A DNA stretch of 64,000 nt from Methanobacterium sp. UBA375 (GCA_002495625.1 DAGC01000012.1:144251-208250), one strand, 5' to 3'. Shown: positions 9,466-19,639, counted from the stretch's first letter. Numbers and translations are program-made. The notes: generated from the letters alone by a model not told the origin.

Positions 9466-9963
9466 ATGTTTAAGGAACCACAAATTTCAAAGTGTAGGGT
9501 TATGTACCTTCCCAAAGTCGATGATGTCCGGGGAAATTTAACTTTCATTGAACAGAATGAACATGTTCCATTTGAAATAAAGAGAATTTACTACCTTTAC
9601 GATGTTCCGGGAGGGGAGAGTAGGGGTGGGCATGCTCATAAAGAATTAGAACAATTCATCGTAGCTGCAAATGGAAGTTTTGATGTTATTTTAGACGATG
9701 GATATAATAAAGAGCGCCATCATATGAATAGGTCTTATTACGGTCTCTACTTACCTAACATGATTTGGCGTGAACTTGATAACTTCTCTTCTGGTTCTGT
9801 ATGTTTAGTTTTAGCTTCAGAAGTTTACGATGAAGATGATTACATTCGAGATTATGATAAGTTCTATGAAATTGCTCAGAAAAACGGTCAAACGTATAAT
9901 AAATCCATAATTCATCAAAATAACTCTAACACGAATATAAAAGTGGAAAAAAATGGAAAATGA
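9466..9963 (+). CDS. FdtA/QdtA-type dTDP-sugar 3,4-ketoisomerase
   Basis: Cupin enzyme of the WxcM/FdtA family, which isomerises dTDP-4-keto-6-deoxyglucose to the 3-keto sugar. The active-site block GGHAHKELEQ is followed by NGSFDVILDDG, and the N-terminal VDDVRGNLTFIEQ is typical. I start it at the ATG at 9466 (MFKEPQISKC), preceded by GGGA; an upstream GTG at 9370 would add a hydrophobic stretch foreign to the family. It overlaps the next gene by 11 bases. With the following acyltransferase and aminotransferase it forms a complete 3-acetamido-3,6-dideoxyhexose pathway from the ketosugar. Fdt and Qdt enzymes cannot be told apart here. Confidence 0.85.
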   Translation: MFKEPQISKCRVMYLPKVDDVRGNLTFIEQNEHVPFEIKRIYYLYDVPGGESRGGHAHKELEQFIVAANGSFDVILDDGYNKERHHMNRSYYGLYLPNMIWRELDNFSSGSVCLVLASEVYDEDDYIRDYDKFYEIAQKNGQTYNKSIIHQNNSNTNIKVEKNGK

Positions 9964-10651
9964 AGGAAATTTAATAATTATTGGTGCGGGAGAATTTGCA
10001 GAAATTGCTTATCTATATTTTACTCGTGATTCACCATATAACGTTGCAGCGTTTAGTGTTGAAAAAGAATATATCGAGAAAGATAGGCTATTTGGGCTAC
10101 CAGTTGTTCCATTTGAAGAATTGGAGGAGTATTATGACCCGGAAGAGTTTAAGGTATTTGTATCGGTTACCTACACAAAACTCAACAGAGTTAGAACCAG
10201 GCTCTACAATGAAGTTAAAAAAAAGGGGTTTCGAGTAGTCTCTTATATAAGTTCAAAGGCCTTTGTATGGGATAATGTAGAAATAGGAGAAAATTGTTTC
10301 ATTTTTGAATATAATGTCCTTCAATACAGGGTTAAAATAGGAAACAACGTTATATTATGGAGTGGCAACCAAATCTGTCACGGAACACGTGTTCAAAATA
10401 ACTGTTTTATAGCATCAAATACTGCAATATCCGGAGAATGTGTCATTGGTGAAAACAGTTTTTTGGGTGTAAATTGCTGCTTAAGTGATCATATAACAAT
10501 AGCCAAGGATAATCTCATAGGAGCTGGTGCAGTGGTAGTGAATGATACTGAAGAAGCGGGTATTTATGTGGGTAACCCTGCAAAGCGTATGGAAAAACAT
10601 AGTTTAGAAGTGGTTTTTTGGAGTAATAAAAGGAATTTAAACACGAATTAA
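9953..10651 (+). CDS. NeuD/PglD/FdtC-type sugar acyltransferase
   Basis: 232 residues. An N-terminal Rossmann-like lobe (IIIGAGEFAEIAYLY) is followed by left-handed beta-helix hexapeptide repeats (VEIGENCFI, VKIGNNVILW, CVIGENSFLG). The catalytic His of the family is probably in NQICHGTRV. In this context it would N-acetylate the 3-amino sugar made by the aminotransferase two genes downstream, using acetyl-CoA. The start overlaps the ketoisomerase stop, indicating one transcript. Confidence 0.82.
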   Translation: MENEGNLIIIGAGEFAEIAYLYFTRDSPYNVAAFSVEKEYIEKDRLFGLPVVPFEELEEYYDPEEFKVFVSVTYTKLNRVRTRLYNEVKKKGFRVVSYISSKAFVWDNVEIGENCFIFEYNVLQYRVKIGNNVILWSGNQICHGTRVQNNCFIASNTAISGECVIGENSFLGVNCCLSDHITIAKDNLIGAGAVVVNDTEEAGIYVGNPAKRMEKHSLEVVFWSNKRNLNTN

Positions 10652-10744
10652 TCCACCATAAACGCATAAACCTTTAATTTGATATACCGCAGTTATTAAG
10701 AATTTTTATCCAATTATTTTATTAAATTTAGGGCTGAAATTAAC

Positions 10745-11680
10745 ATGTTAACCGTCAGAAAATATGAATCTCAGGATAAAAATAAGTGGGATGATTTTAT
10801 AACCCATTCTAAGAATGGATATTTCCTTTTTAATCGGGATTATATGGAATATCATTCTGATCGTTTTTACGATTTTTCTTTAATGTTTTTTAAGGGAAAT
10901 AAATTGATGGCAGTAATGCCTGCAAATATAGAAGATGATAAAGTTATCAGTCACAGTGGATTGACATTTGGTGGAATAATCTCAGGCAAAAAGATGGAAA
11001 CACCGGGAATGTTAGAAATATTTCAGAAATTGAAGGAATATCTTAGATTACAAGGGGTTAAAGAACTGATATACAAGCCAATTCCCCACATATATCATAC
11101 CATACCTGCTGAAGAAGATCTTTATGCCCTTTTTATAAACAAAGCTAAATTAATCAGGAGAGATGTCTCATCAACCATATATATGGAAGAAAAATTATCA
11201 TATAGCCGGAATATGAAGCGTAAAATCAGAAAAGGCAAAGAAATTGGATTCAAAATCCGGGAAAGTCAGGATTATGAGAAATTCATGGAAATAGAAAAGA
11301 AAAGATTAGATGAAAAATATGGGGTAAAACCAACCCATACCGGTAAAGAAATCAAATTACTGGCATCTAAATTTCCAAATAATATAAAATTATTCACAGC
11401 AGAAAAAGATGGGGAGATTTATGGGGGGGTCATCGTTTTTGAAGGTAAATATATTGCCCATGGCCAATACCAATCCTCCACAGATGAGGGATTAGATTTG
11501 AATTGTAATGACTTAATTTTAGACTACTTAATCAGTGACTATTACAAAGACAAAAAATACATTGATTTTGGAATATCCAATGAAAAAAATGGTCTCTATC
11601 TAAATAAAGGTTTAATACATTATAAATCCCAATTTGGGGCACAGGCAGTTGTTCATGATTTTTATAAATTAGAAATTTAA
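10745..11680 (+). CDS. FemAB-like / BioF2-type GNAT transferase
   Basis: 311 residues with the two-lobed GNAT arrangement of FemAB proteins: lobe one has GYFLFNRDYMEYHSDRF, and lobe two has SSTIYMEEKLSYSRNMKRKI followed by LFTAEKDGEIYGGVIVFEGK and IDFGISNEKNGLYLNKG. Members transfer amino acids from tRNA or acyl groups to cell-wall or glycan amines. Inside an amino-sugar cluster the likely target is the sugar or the glycan chain, but donor and acceptor are unknown. A pseudomurein role is possible but unsupported. Confidence 0.7.
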   Translation: MLTVRKYESQDKNKWDDFITHSKNGYFLFNRDYMEYHSDRFYDFSLMFFKGNKLMAVMPANIEDDKVISHSGLTFGGIISGKKMETPGMLEIFQKLKEYLRLQGVKELIYKPIPHIYHTIPAEEDLYALFINKAKLIRRDVSSTIYMEEKLSYSRNMKRKIRKGKEIGFKIRESQDYEKFMEIEKKRLDEKYGVKPTHTGKEIKLLASKFPNNIKLFTAEKDGEIYGGVIVFEGKYIAHGQYQSSTDEGLDLNCNDLILDYLISDYYKDKKYIDFGISNEKNGLYLNKGLIHYKSQFGAQAVVHDFYKLEI

Positions 11681-11706
11681 GGTCTCGGAACATTAGTGGG
11701 TCATCT

Positions 11707-12795
11707 ATGATTCCTTTCATCAATTTAAAAGAAGAATATAGGTTAATTGGGAAAGAATTAAATCCAAAAATCCATTCCATCTTGGAAAATGGGTTTTTTG
11801 TTTTAGGCGAGGAAGTCCGAAATTTTGAAGAAGAATTTTCTAAATATATGGGTTCCAAGTATGCGGTTAGTGTAAATTCAGGTTCAGATGCTCTTTTTCT
11901 TGCAATTAAATCCCTGGGAATAGGAATCAAAGATGAAATAATAACGGTTTCCCATACTTACATATCGAGTGTGGATGCAATTGTTAGAAACGGTGCCAAA
12001 CCAGTCTTCGTAGATATTGATCCAGAGACATACTGTATAGATACGTCTCGAATAGAAGAGAAAATAACAGAAAATACCAAAGCAATTTTACCAGTTCATC
12101 TTTACGGTCATCCCGCTGATATGGATCCACTTCAAGAAGTAGCTCTAAAACATGATCTTTTCATAATAGAAGATGCCTGTCAGGCCCATGCAGCAGAGTA
12201 CAACGGAATGAAAGTGGGTAATTTAGGAAATTTAGGGTGTTTTAGTTTTTATCCAACAAAGAATCTCGGTGCTTATGGCGATGGAGGGATGATAGTTACT
12301 GACGATGCTGAGCTCTCAGAACTTTTAAAACAGTTTAGAAATTATGGTCAGTCGAAAAAGTATTACCACGATTTTCAAGGTTACAACAGCAGATTGGATG
12401 AGTTGCAAGCATCTGTTCTCAGGGTTAAGTTAAAACATCTGGATGATTGGAATAAAAAACGTAGAAAGATCGCTGAAATTTATAACGCTCATCTTAAAGA
12501 TTTAGATTTAATTTTACCTGTAGAAAAGGAAGGCTCTAAACATGTCTTTCATTTGTATGTGATCAGGTGTAAAAACAGAGATAGTTTAAAGGAGGAGCTA
12601 CTTAAAAAAGGAATTCAAACTCAGATACATTATCCGATTCCCATTCATAAACAAAAAGCATATCAGAATTCTATTGTTGAGTTACCGGTGACTGAAAAAG
12701 TTTGTAATGAAATATTATCCTTACCCATGAACCCCTTTCTGAAGGAGGATGAAGTTATCTATATATGTGAGATGATGGAAGTTGCCCTTAGTTAG
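11707..12795 (+). CDS. DegT/DnrJ/EryC1 sugar aminotransferase, FdtB/QdtB type
   Basis: 362 residues, the normal family length. PLP-enzyme landmarks are VNSGSDALFLAIKS, IIEDACQAHAAEYNG and the lysine loop CFSFYPTKNLGAYGDGG. FdtB/QdtB enzymes transaminate the 3-keto sugar made by the neighbouring ketoisomerase. Clustering with the ketoisomerase and acetyltransferase is the main reason for this specificity. The downstream GT2 gene starts within its last codons. Confidence 0.85.
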   Translation: MIPFINLKEEYRLIGKELNPKIHSILENGFFVLGEEVRNFEEEFSKYMGSKYAVSVNSGSDALFLAIKSLGIGIKDEIITVSHTYISSVDAIVRNGAKPVFVDIDPETYCIDTSRIEEKITENTKAILPVHLYGHPADMDPLQEVALKHDLFIIEDACQAHAAEYNGMKVGNLGNLGCFSFYPTKNLGAYGDGGMIVTDDAELSELLKQFRNYGQSKKYYHDFQGYNSRLDELQASVLRVKLKHLDDWNKKRRKIAEIYNAHLKDLDLILPVEKEGSKHVFHLYVIRCKNRDSLKEELLKKGIQTQIHYPIPIHKQKAYQNSIVELPVTEKVCNEILSLPMNPFLKEDEVIYICEMMEVALS

Positions 12796-13669
12796 CGTAG
12801 TAATGACCTCATATAACCATGAAAAATTTATTTCTGAGGCCATTGAAAGTGTTTTGAATCAAACTTTTAAAGACCTGGAACTGATCGTAGTTGATGATAA
12901 TTCCGGGGATAGATCCCGCGTGATCATTGAGGAATTCGCTAAAAAAGATGAAAGAATCAGGAAAATCTTTCATCAAAAGAATTGTGGCATTGCAAAAACC
13001 GCGAATGATGGTTTGAGAAACTCTAATGGGAAATTCATCGCATTTATTGCCTCAGATGATTTATGGATGGAGGATAAATTGGAAAAACAATTTAAAATAC
13101 TGGAAAGGGATGAAGATCTTATAGTTTGGTGTAACTCGGCAATAATCGATGATGATTCAGAATTCACCGGCGAGAAAAGCAGTGAAAAATATAAAAACGC
13201 CACTTCACAGGGGTATGTTTTTGATCAGATCGTAAATTCCTGGATTTCCGGTTCAGGCATAATGATGAAGAGGGAAAACATAGAAAATATAGAGTTTAAT
13301 GAGAACTTAAAATACTTGAATGATACCATGTTCTATTTAGACTTAGCCCATGGTTATAAATTTCATTACATGGAAGAAGCTCTGTCAAAATATAGATTAC
13401 ATGGAGAAAACAGTTCATTTGGGATAAAAGACATCGAAGGATGGTATAAAGATTCTTTTTTACTCTGCAGCTGTATTTTCAGTAAATATGGAGAACATCT
13501 ATCCTATCAAGCTTTAGGGAACATTTTCTATAAAACTTGTATAATTCCCATAATGATCGGCACTCAAAATGACTTGTTAAACAAGTATAACCTGATCTAT
13601 CCGGTGATTTTGCCTTTAAATTTTATGATGCTCATCATCAGCACCTTCCTAAAAGTTAACGTAAAATAA
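12782..13669 (+). CDS. GT2 family glycosyltransferase
   Basis: 295 residues, TTG start overlapping the aminotransferase gene by 14 bases. Classic GT2 A-fold: VSVVMTSYNHEKFISEAIES, LIVVDDNSGDRS and the metal site IAFIASDDLWMEDKL, followed by GSGIMMKREN. The C terminus is hydrophobic and may touch the membrane. It probably transfers the 3-acetamido sugar or a neighbour onto the repeating unit. Confidence 0.85.
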   Translation: MPLVSVVMTSYNHEKFISEAIESVLNQTFKDLELIVVDDNSGDRSRVIIEEFAKKDERIRKIFHQKNCGIAKTANDGLRNSNGKFIAFIASDDLWMEDKLEKQFKILERDEDLIVWCNSAIIDDDSEFTGEKSSEKYKNATSQGYVFDQIVNSWISGSGIMMKRENIENIEFNENLKYLNDTMFYLDLAHGYKFHYMEEALSKYRLHGENSSFGIKDIEGWYKDSFLLCSCIFSKYGEHLSYQALGNIFYKTCIIPIMIGTQNDLLNKYNLIYPVILPLNFMMLIISTFLKVNVK

Positions 13670-13765
13670 AAGATCTAATTCATATTCCTCAATTTTTAAA
13701 ATAAGAAAATTGATTTCCAATTCATTAACATTCCATGTTGTTTAAAAAAATTTTTCGCCGCTTAA

Positions 13766-15165
13766 TCAGGCATTTAGCTGGTCCATAGCATTATGCATTA
13801 TTTTTTCCAGCTCTATACCTGCATAGTTTGAATTATCTTCTTTAAGCTCCATATAACTCATAGTTAATGTTAACTTTCCATTGACGGTGATCAAACCAGC
13901 AACCAAATCCAAATAAGGATAAGAAGAGGTTATAAAGTATAATCTGTCCAGTTGAAGATTATTTTGTGTCTCTGGTACTGTGATCTGGCCCAGATTGGAC
14001 ACCATCAAATCAGGTACGGTTGTAACCAACTCTTTGGATATTTCTACTGCTTTATTATTGCTTTGAATAAATTTTAGTAGTTTTTTTGCCCATTAAAACC
14101 ATTAAAAACACATTTACCATAAATAGCGAAGTTAATGGCATCGGTAAGAGTGGGGTTGGTATCGTATCCCATCAGATTTTCTAATGCTATATTATCCTTC
14201 AACTCCAGGGTTACTTTTTGATGAAACAAACGTACATTATCCCAGAAAGTCGTATCTGGAAGATATTCAAACTCTATTTTAATACCACTGGCTAAAAATC
14301 CAAAAACGTTTTCAGCTGGTCTTTTTAACTGATCTCTAATATTCACTGCTATTTGAACGGTTGAATCATCCCGAACAGAATTGCCCCTAATATTTTCTCT
14401 CCCGGCAAGAAGTGCTACGGATATGGCTGAATTAACAGTTACCTGGTTTTCACGACACCTCACTATTAAATTGGTAGTTTCTTCTTCAGATAAATTCAGA
14501 TTAATTATTCTATATCTGAATTTCTGGAAGTAGGCCTCATGAAGATTTTTATAATCCTCATCATCAAAAATCACAGGCTGATTATTCCATTTCCTGTTAA
14601 TTATACTCATTATAAATTTATGATTCAATAATTCTAATTTAACTCTGAAAGGGACTCTGAAATTATTTGTTGTGGGAAAAACAGTATCTATCTTCTTAAT
14701 TTTGGTATGAGGGTTATTTAGTAAAGAAATTGTGTCCTGCATAAGGATCGTTAATGATATCCCATCGCAGATGGAATGCTGACAGATGATGATAATATCT
14801 GAAACATCTTCTGATTTTAAAAGTACAAATCGGATTAAAGGACCTTTATTAAAATCAAAGGGTATCTCATGTTCTTTCTCCACGATATCAATACACTGCC
14901 TTTCGGATCTTCTGGCAATAACCTTCAATGGTACTGGTGCAACGCCTTCATCTGTAAACCAGGCATCCTGATCACGGTCAATAACCACCCGCACCCCAGT
15001 AAGGGGATGTATTTTGGTAATTTTCTTTAAAACATCCCTTAAATCATCTTCATTGATTTCTCCCTTAAAAGTGGCTATCAATGCTATGTTGTTGGGTTTT
15101 CTAAAATATTCCCGTGTAACACCCATCTTATGTTTTAATAGGTGGCTTTGATTTTCTTTGCCCAT
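13766..15165 (-). pseudogene. Condensation-domain acyltransferase, interrupted by one-base frameshift
   Basis: Frame one (15165-14074, 363 residues) has the condensation-domain motif HSICDG, a variant of HHxxxDG, and FGFLASGIKIEF. It stops just after a run of seven A at 14087-14081 (coding strand). The reading continues in the -1 frame down to 13766 (KKLLKFIQSNN, then VTTVPDLMVSNLGQ), which supplies the missing C-terminal part. One extra A would restore a single protein of about 465 residues, normal for this family (NRPS-like condensation, PapA or wax-ester type acyltransferases). The site reads A AAA AAC in frame, a classic -1 slippery heptamer. Real mutation, sequencing error and programmed frameshifting are all possible. 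In this cluster it may acylate a glycan or lipid. Confidence 0.75.
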
Positions 15166-15222
15166 ATGAACACTTACATAATTTATTTTACAGAAATTAT
15201 TTACTAATCAGCTTTAAATCAC

Positions 15223-16644
15223 CTATCTGGCCACTAACTTTTTAATTAAATCAATATCTCCCTCAGAAAATGTTTTAAATAGGATTAAAAGACCTAAATA
15301 TAAAATTGCCGATGTTAAAATCAAAATAAATAGGTTTAAATTTACCATGCCCATGAATACTGTCATGATACCTGTTGCCAGGGCCGGTTTCCACACATAT
15401 TTTGCAATAGGAACTTTACAGATGAATTTGGAAAGATAATAATATAGCAGGATGAAGTTCACCAACTCTGATAATACTGTTACAACTGAAGCACCTAAAT
15501 AACTAAATTGAGGAATTACCACCAAATTGACGGCCACGTTAAAAATCATGTAGATAAAAGTCAGTCGAATAATTAACACCTGTTTATTCATGGATATCAG
15601 GATATAACTGAATATCATGGTCAGAAGAATGAGAGGAATCGTCCAGATTAAAATTTGGAGGGTCATAACAGAGGGGGCAAATTCGGATTGATAAAGGATT
15701 AGGATTATATCATTGGAAAGAATGGTGATCCCCGCTGCTAGGGGTAAACCCAGTATAATCAGATATTTTATGGACTTGGCATAAACTAGCTGTATAGATT
15801 CATGGGAGTTAACATAAAATTTGGAAAGTACCGGAAATATTGCGGCATTATAGACTATGGGGATAAAAAGTAGAATTTCTATCACCTTGTAAGAAGCACT
15901 GTACCATCCTACTGCTGCATCACCCTGTAATAAAGAAAGTAACACAGTATCAACCCTAAATGCGATGGTAGAGAAAATTGCGGCTATAGATAATGGTAAA
16001 GCTAATAATATCTTTGATTTCCAGAAATCCCAGTCAATTCTGAGTTGGGGCCTGGGAAATTTGGCCAGATAAATTAATAAAACACTGATTAGACCCATTA
16101 AACTACTTATTAAATAGATTAAGGCAAACCAGAGTATATTAAAATTGTTGGATATTCCATAGAACACTCCAAATAGGAGTATGACACCGGGTAAAATAAT
16201 TCCAACAGCCTGATACTCCATTTTTTCATATGCTTGAAATACTGAGAAGAATAGTTGAGTAAAAGATGTGAACACCATCCAAAATCCCAGAATATAAACC
16301 ACATAAATGGTCTGTGATGGATAGTTCAGAATATTGATAAATAGTGTGATGAAAGCCAGGGTAGCCGCGCATAAAACCAGTTTAAGCATGATAATATTTC
16401 CAGTATAATATGGTGAGATAGATTTATCCCTGGCAATTTCCCTCACAGCCAGTATAGAAAGACCTAAATCAGCAGTTACTCCCATAAGCAGGGTAAAAGA
16501 TAGTCCAAAAGATAAAACTCCAAATTCATCCACTCCCAGATAACGAGCCAGATAAATGGTGTAAAAAAAGGCCAGAGCATAATTTATTATCTGAGCAATA
16601 AAAAGAACTCCGGTGTTCTTAAAAATTCGCTGCGCAGTATTCAT
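15223..16644 (-). CDS. Polysaccharide flippase, Wzx/MATE-like (MVF superfamily)
   Basis: 473 residues with about 12-14 transmembrane helices and the usual N-terminal signature of O-antigen flippases (NTGVLFIAQIINYALAF, then YLARYLGVDEFGVLSFGLSF). It would flip lipid-linked glycan units across the membrane. It follows the condensation-domain gene by 57 bases on the same strand (upstream in transcription) and closes the glycan cluster. Confidence 0.88.
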   Translation of the reverse strand: MNTAQRIFKNTGVLFIAQIINYALAFFYTIYLARYLGVDEFGVLSFGLSFTLLMGVTADLGLSILAVREIARDKSISPYYTGNIIMLKLVLCAATLAFITLFINILNYPSQTIYVVYILGFWMVFTSFTQLFFSVFQAYEKMEYQAVGIILPGVILLFGVFYGISNNFNILWFALIYLISSLMGLISVLLIYLAKFPRPQLRIDWDFWKSKILLALPLSIAAIFSTIAFRVDTVLLSLLQGDAAVGWYSASYKVIEILLFIPIVYNAAIFPVLSKFYVNSHESIQLVYAKSIKYLIILGLPLAAGITILSNDIILILYQSEFAPSVMTLQILIWTIPLILLTMIFSYILISMNKQVLIIRLTFIYMIFNVAVNLVVIPQFSYLGASVVTVLSELVNFILLYYYLSKFICKVPIAKYVWKPALATGIMTVFMGMVNLNLFILILTSAILYLGLLILFKTFSEGDIDLIKKLVAR

Positions 16645-17051
16645 CCATATTCCTCACAAACCCAAAGATTCATCTCATATCCTCTTCATCTTATCTGAGG
16701 AATTTTCATTGTTTCTAAGTTAGTGGGTTACTGAGTTATGCTCAGATTGATATAGATATTCAGCTACTGTTTAAAGAAAGAATTAGATTAACATATAAAC
16801 ACAAATTCACATGTATGTATATTCGGTTAAGAGAATTTCATGTAAAAAAATCGATGATTGAAATATATTACCTTCATATAAAAAATGTAACCAGTTTTTA
16901 AGGCACAAAACTAGATTTTTTTAAAATTCTGTAATAGTGTAAATTGAAATTTTAGGGAGTATTTAAATTATAATTTACCGGATAGATCCTACTTTAAATT
17001 AGTAAAACACATAACTACTATAAGTTTACTTATTAGCGGAGTAACCCCCCC
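16645..17051. other. Gene-free AT-rich divergent promoter interval
   Basis: About 400 bases between the divergent flippase gene and trmG10. It contains AT-rich stretches that could be TATA boxes (for example AAATTATAATTTA near 16965) but no coding frame, RNA gene or obvious palindrome. It marks the boundary between the glycan cluster and housekeeping genes. Confidence 0.5.
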
Positions 17052-18095
17052 ATGGAAATAGCCTTTATATTATCACTCGAGCATGAAACTCTACCTGAAA
17101 CAGAATTAAACGCTGTTTTAAAGACGGAGGAAATTCCTTACACATTTAAACAGAGGTGTAATGGTTTTGTAACCATCGAGGTACCGGAAGAATATTTACA
17201 AACCTCTTTAGAAAATTTCAAATCCTCGTTAAGCAGATTAGCACTGACCCATGAAGTCTTCCAGCTATTGATAAGTACAGATGCGAGTGATCTTCTCAGT
17301 AGAGTTAAAGATTACCCCTGGAATGATATAGTAACGGATGAATACGTGGTTAGGGTTAAAAAAAAGGGAACATCTGAAGTTAATACCTTAGAGCTTGAAA
17401 AAGCTATTGGTGGCCTCATCAGGGAAAAAACAGGGGATAAATTTAAGGTAAACCTGGAAGATCCAGGGATATTCATAAGAACCATTTTAATGGATGATAA
17501 AGCCTTTCTGGGGTTAAGGATAATTAAAATTCCTAAAAAACATTTTTTCGATTTAAAACCACATAAAAGGCCCTTCTTCTACCCGGGCTCCATGAGTCCC
17601 AAGCTGGCCCGGTGTATGGTGAACCTGACCATGGTAAAGAGGGGGGAGAGACTGCTCGACCCCTTCTGCGGCACAGGGGGGATACTCTTAGAAGCAGGTA
17701 TCATAGGTGCCAGAGTGGTAGGGACAGATATAGACTATAAAATGGTTAAGGGAACCATAGAAAACCTCAAATACTGTAACATCAGTGATTACGAAGTTTT
17801 CAAGGCAGACGCACGGAAATTAGAACTCCCCTACCAAGTAGACGCTGTAGCCACCGACCCGCCATATGGTATATCTGCATCAACACGGGGCGAGGAGAGC
17901 CATAGGCTCTGTGAAGAGGCTCTTATATCCCTGGAAAATCTGGTCAAGGATGATGGACGGATATGTATGGCAACACCCCATTACATGGACATCACGGAGT
18001 TTGTAGGGGGAACAAAATTTAAAATAATAGAACAACATCATATAAGAATGCACAAGAGTTTAACCAGAGTAATTTCTGTTCTAGTTAAGGATTGA
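17052..18095 (+). CDS. tRNA (guanine(10)-N2)-dimethyltransferase
   Basis: 347 residues of the Trm-G10/TIGR01177 family, which dimethylates G10 of archaeal tRNA. The N-terminal half is THUMP-like; the catalytic half has the SAM-binding block LLDPFCGTGGILLEAG and the amino-methylating motif TDPPYGIS. GGAG lies upstream of the ATG. It is followed at once by the citramalate synthase gene on the same strand. Confidence 0.88.
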   Translation: MEIAFILSLEHETLPETELNAVLKTEEIPYTFKQRCNGFVTIEVPEEYLQTSLENFKSSLSRLALTHEVFQLLISTDASDLLSRVKDYPWNDIVTDEYVVRVKKKGTSEVNTLELEKAIGGLIREKTGDKFKVNLEDPGIFIRTILMDDKAFLGLRIIKIPKKHFFDLKPHKRPFFYPGSMSPKLARCMVNLTMVKRGERLLDPFCGTGGILLEAGIIGARVVGTDIDYKMVKGTIENLKYCNISDYEVFKADARKLELPYQVDAVATDPPYGISASTRGEESHRLCEEALISLENLVKDDGRICMATPHYMDITEFVGGTKFKIIEQHHIRMHKSLTRVISVLVKD

Positions 18096-18136
18096 ATAAT
18101 TGGTTAATAATTTATCAAAAAAAGAGAGGGATTCCC

Positions 18137-19639
18137 TTGGACGTTAAAATATTCGATACAACACTTAGAGACGGTGAACAAACACCAGGAGTATCACTTA
18201 CTCCCGATGAGAAATTGAGGATAGCAACCATACTCAGCGATCTAGGTGTAAATGTCATCGAAGCTGGATCAGCCATAACCTCCGAGGGTGAAAGGGAAGG
18301 AATAAAAAAGGTTGTAGCAGAAGATTTACCAGCAGAGATATGCAGCTTCGCCCGGGCAGTGAAAGTCGACGTAGACGCCGCCCTGGAATGCGGAGTGGAC
18401 AGCGTACACCTGGTAGTACCCACATCTGACCTGCACATTGAACATAAGCTACGTAAAACCAGGGAAGAAGTTAAGGATCTGGCCATCAACACCACAGAAT
18501 ACGCGGTGGACCAGGGTCTACTTGTTGAATTATCAGCAGAGGATGCAACCCGGAGTGACCTGGATTATCTCACCCAACTGTTCCGTGAGGGGATAAAGGC
18601 AGGAGCAGATAGGATATGTGCCTGTGACACCGTGGGCATGTTGACACCTGATAAATCCCGGGATTTCTACAGTAGACTGTCAAAACTCAAAAAACCGTTA
18701 AGCGTGCACTGTCACAACGACTTTGGACTGGCAGTTGCAAATACACTGAGCGCCCTACAGGCCGGGGCGACACAGGCCCATGTAACAGTAAACGGGATAG
18801 GAGAAAGAGCAGGGAATGCATCATTAGAGGAAACTGTGGTTTCACTATACTCCCTTTATGATGTAAAGACTGATATAAATATTGAAATGTTATATGACGT
18901 CTCCAGAACAGTTTCAAGAGTCACGGGTATACCTTTACAGCCCAACAAAGCCATCGTGGGTGAAAATGCATTTGCCCATGAATCCGGAATACACGCCGAT
19001 GGGGTGATGAAGAAGGCAGAGACCTATGAACCCATAACCCCTGAACTGGTGGGCCACAAGCGAAGATTTGTAATGGGAAAACACGTGGGATCCCACATCA
19101 TCAAGAAAAGGATACAGGAGATGGGTTTGAAGGTGGACGATGAACAGTTCAAGCATATATTCACCCGTATAAAGTCTTTAGGCGATAAGGGTAAATGCGT
19201 AACCGACGTAGATGTACAGGCCATCACTGAAGACGTACTAGGTGTGATGGCCGAGAAAGTGGTTGAACTTGAGGAACTCACCGTAGTATCAGGAAGTAAA
19301 GTAACCCCCACAGCATCCCTACGACTGAACATAGAAGATAAGGAAGTACTCGAGGCAGGTATAGGCATAGGACCTGTAGATGCCGCAATAGTCGCGGTTA
19401 AAAAGAGTATAAAGGACTTCGCAGATATAGAACTGGAAGAATACCATGTAGATGCCATAACCGGCGGTGCAGACGCCCTCATCGATGTGGTGGTTAAGCT
19501 CAAACACAACGGTGACATAGTAACCGCCAGGAGCACACAGCCAGATATCATAATGGCCAGTGTAGAAGCATACCTCAGCGGAATAAACAAGATACTCAGC
19601 ACCAAATATGTTAAAAAAGTAAGAGAAGGCGACTTATAA
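18137..19639 (+). CDS. cimA: (R)-citramalate synthase
   Basis: Condenses pyruvate and acetyl-CoA to citramalate, the first step of the threonine-independent isoleucine route. The TIM-barrel lyase part has DTTLRDGEQTPGVSL, VHCHNDFGLAVANT and NGIGERAGNASLEE; the C-terminal ~120 residues form the LeuA-dimer regulatory domain (VTPTASLRLNIED), suggesting amino-acid feedback. The segment EAGSAITSEGEREGIK is, as I recall it, characteristic of the methanogen CimA rather than LeuA. I place the start at the TTG at 18137, after GAGAGG; the longer frame from 18092 adds a foreign tail. LeuA remains an alternative. Confidence 0.75.
   Translation: MDVKIFDTTLRDGEQTPGVSLTPDEKLRIATILSDLGVNVIEAGSAITSEGEREGIKKVVAEDLPAEICSFARAVKVDVDAALECGVDSVHLVVPTSDLHIEHKLRKTREEVKDLAINTTEYAVDQGLLVELSAEDATRSDLDYLTQLFREGIKAGADRICACDTVGMLTPDKSRDFYSRLSKLKKPLSVHCHNDFGLAVANTLSALQAGATQAHVTVNGIGERAGNASLEETVVSLYSLYDVKTDINIEMLYDVSRTVSRVTGIPLQPNKAIVGENAFAHESGIHADGVMKKAETYEPITPELVGHKRRFVMGKHVGSHIIKKRIQEMGLKVDDEQFKHIFTRIKSLGDKGKCVTDVDVQAITEDVLGVMAEKVVELEELTVVSGSKVTPTASLRLNIEDKEVLEAGIGIGPVDAAIVAVKKSIKDFADIELEEYHVDAITGGADALIDVVVKLKHNGDIVTARSTQPDIIMASVEAYLSGINKILSTKYVKKVREGDL

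Noticed and set aside
16645..17051. tRNA or small RNA gene in the long gap before trmG10
   Set aside because: The stretch is uniformly AT-rich with no cloverleaf, T-loop sequence or GC-rich stem.
19024..19605. Long minus-strand frame opposite cimA
   Set aside because: Serine/threonine-rich shadow of a strongly conserved gene on the other strand; no ribosome site or recognisable domain.
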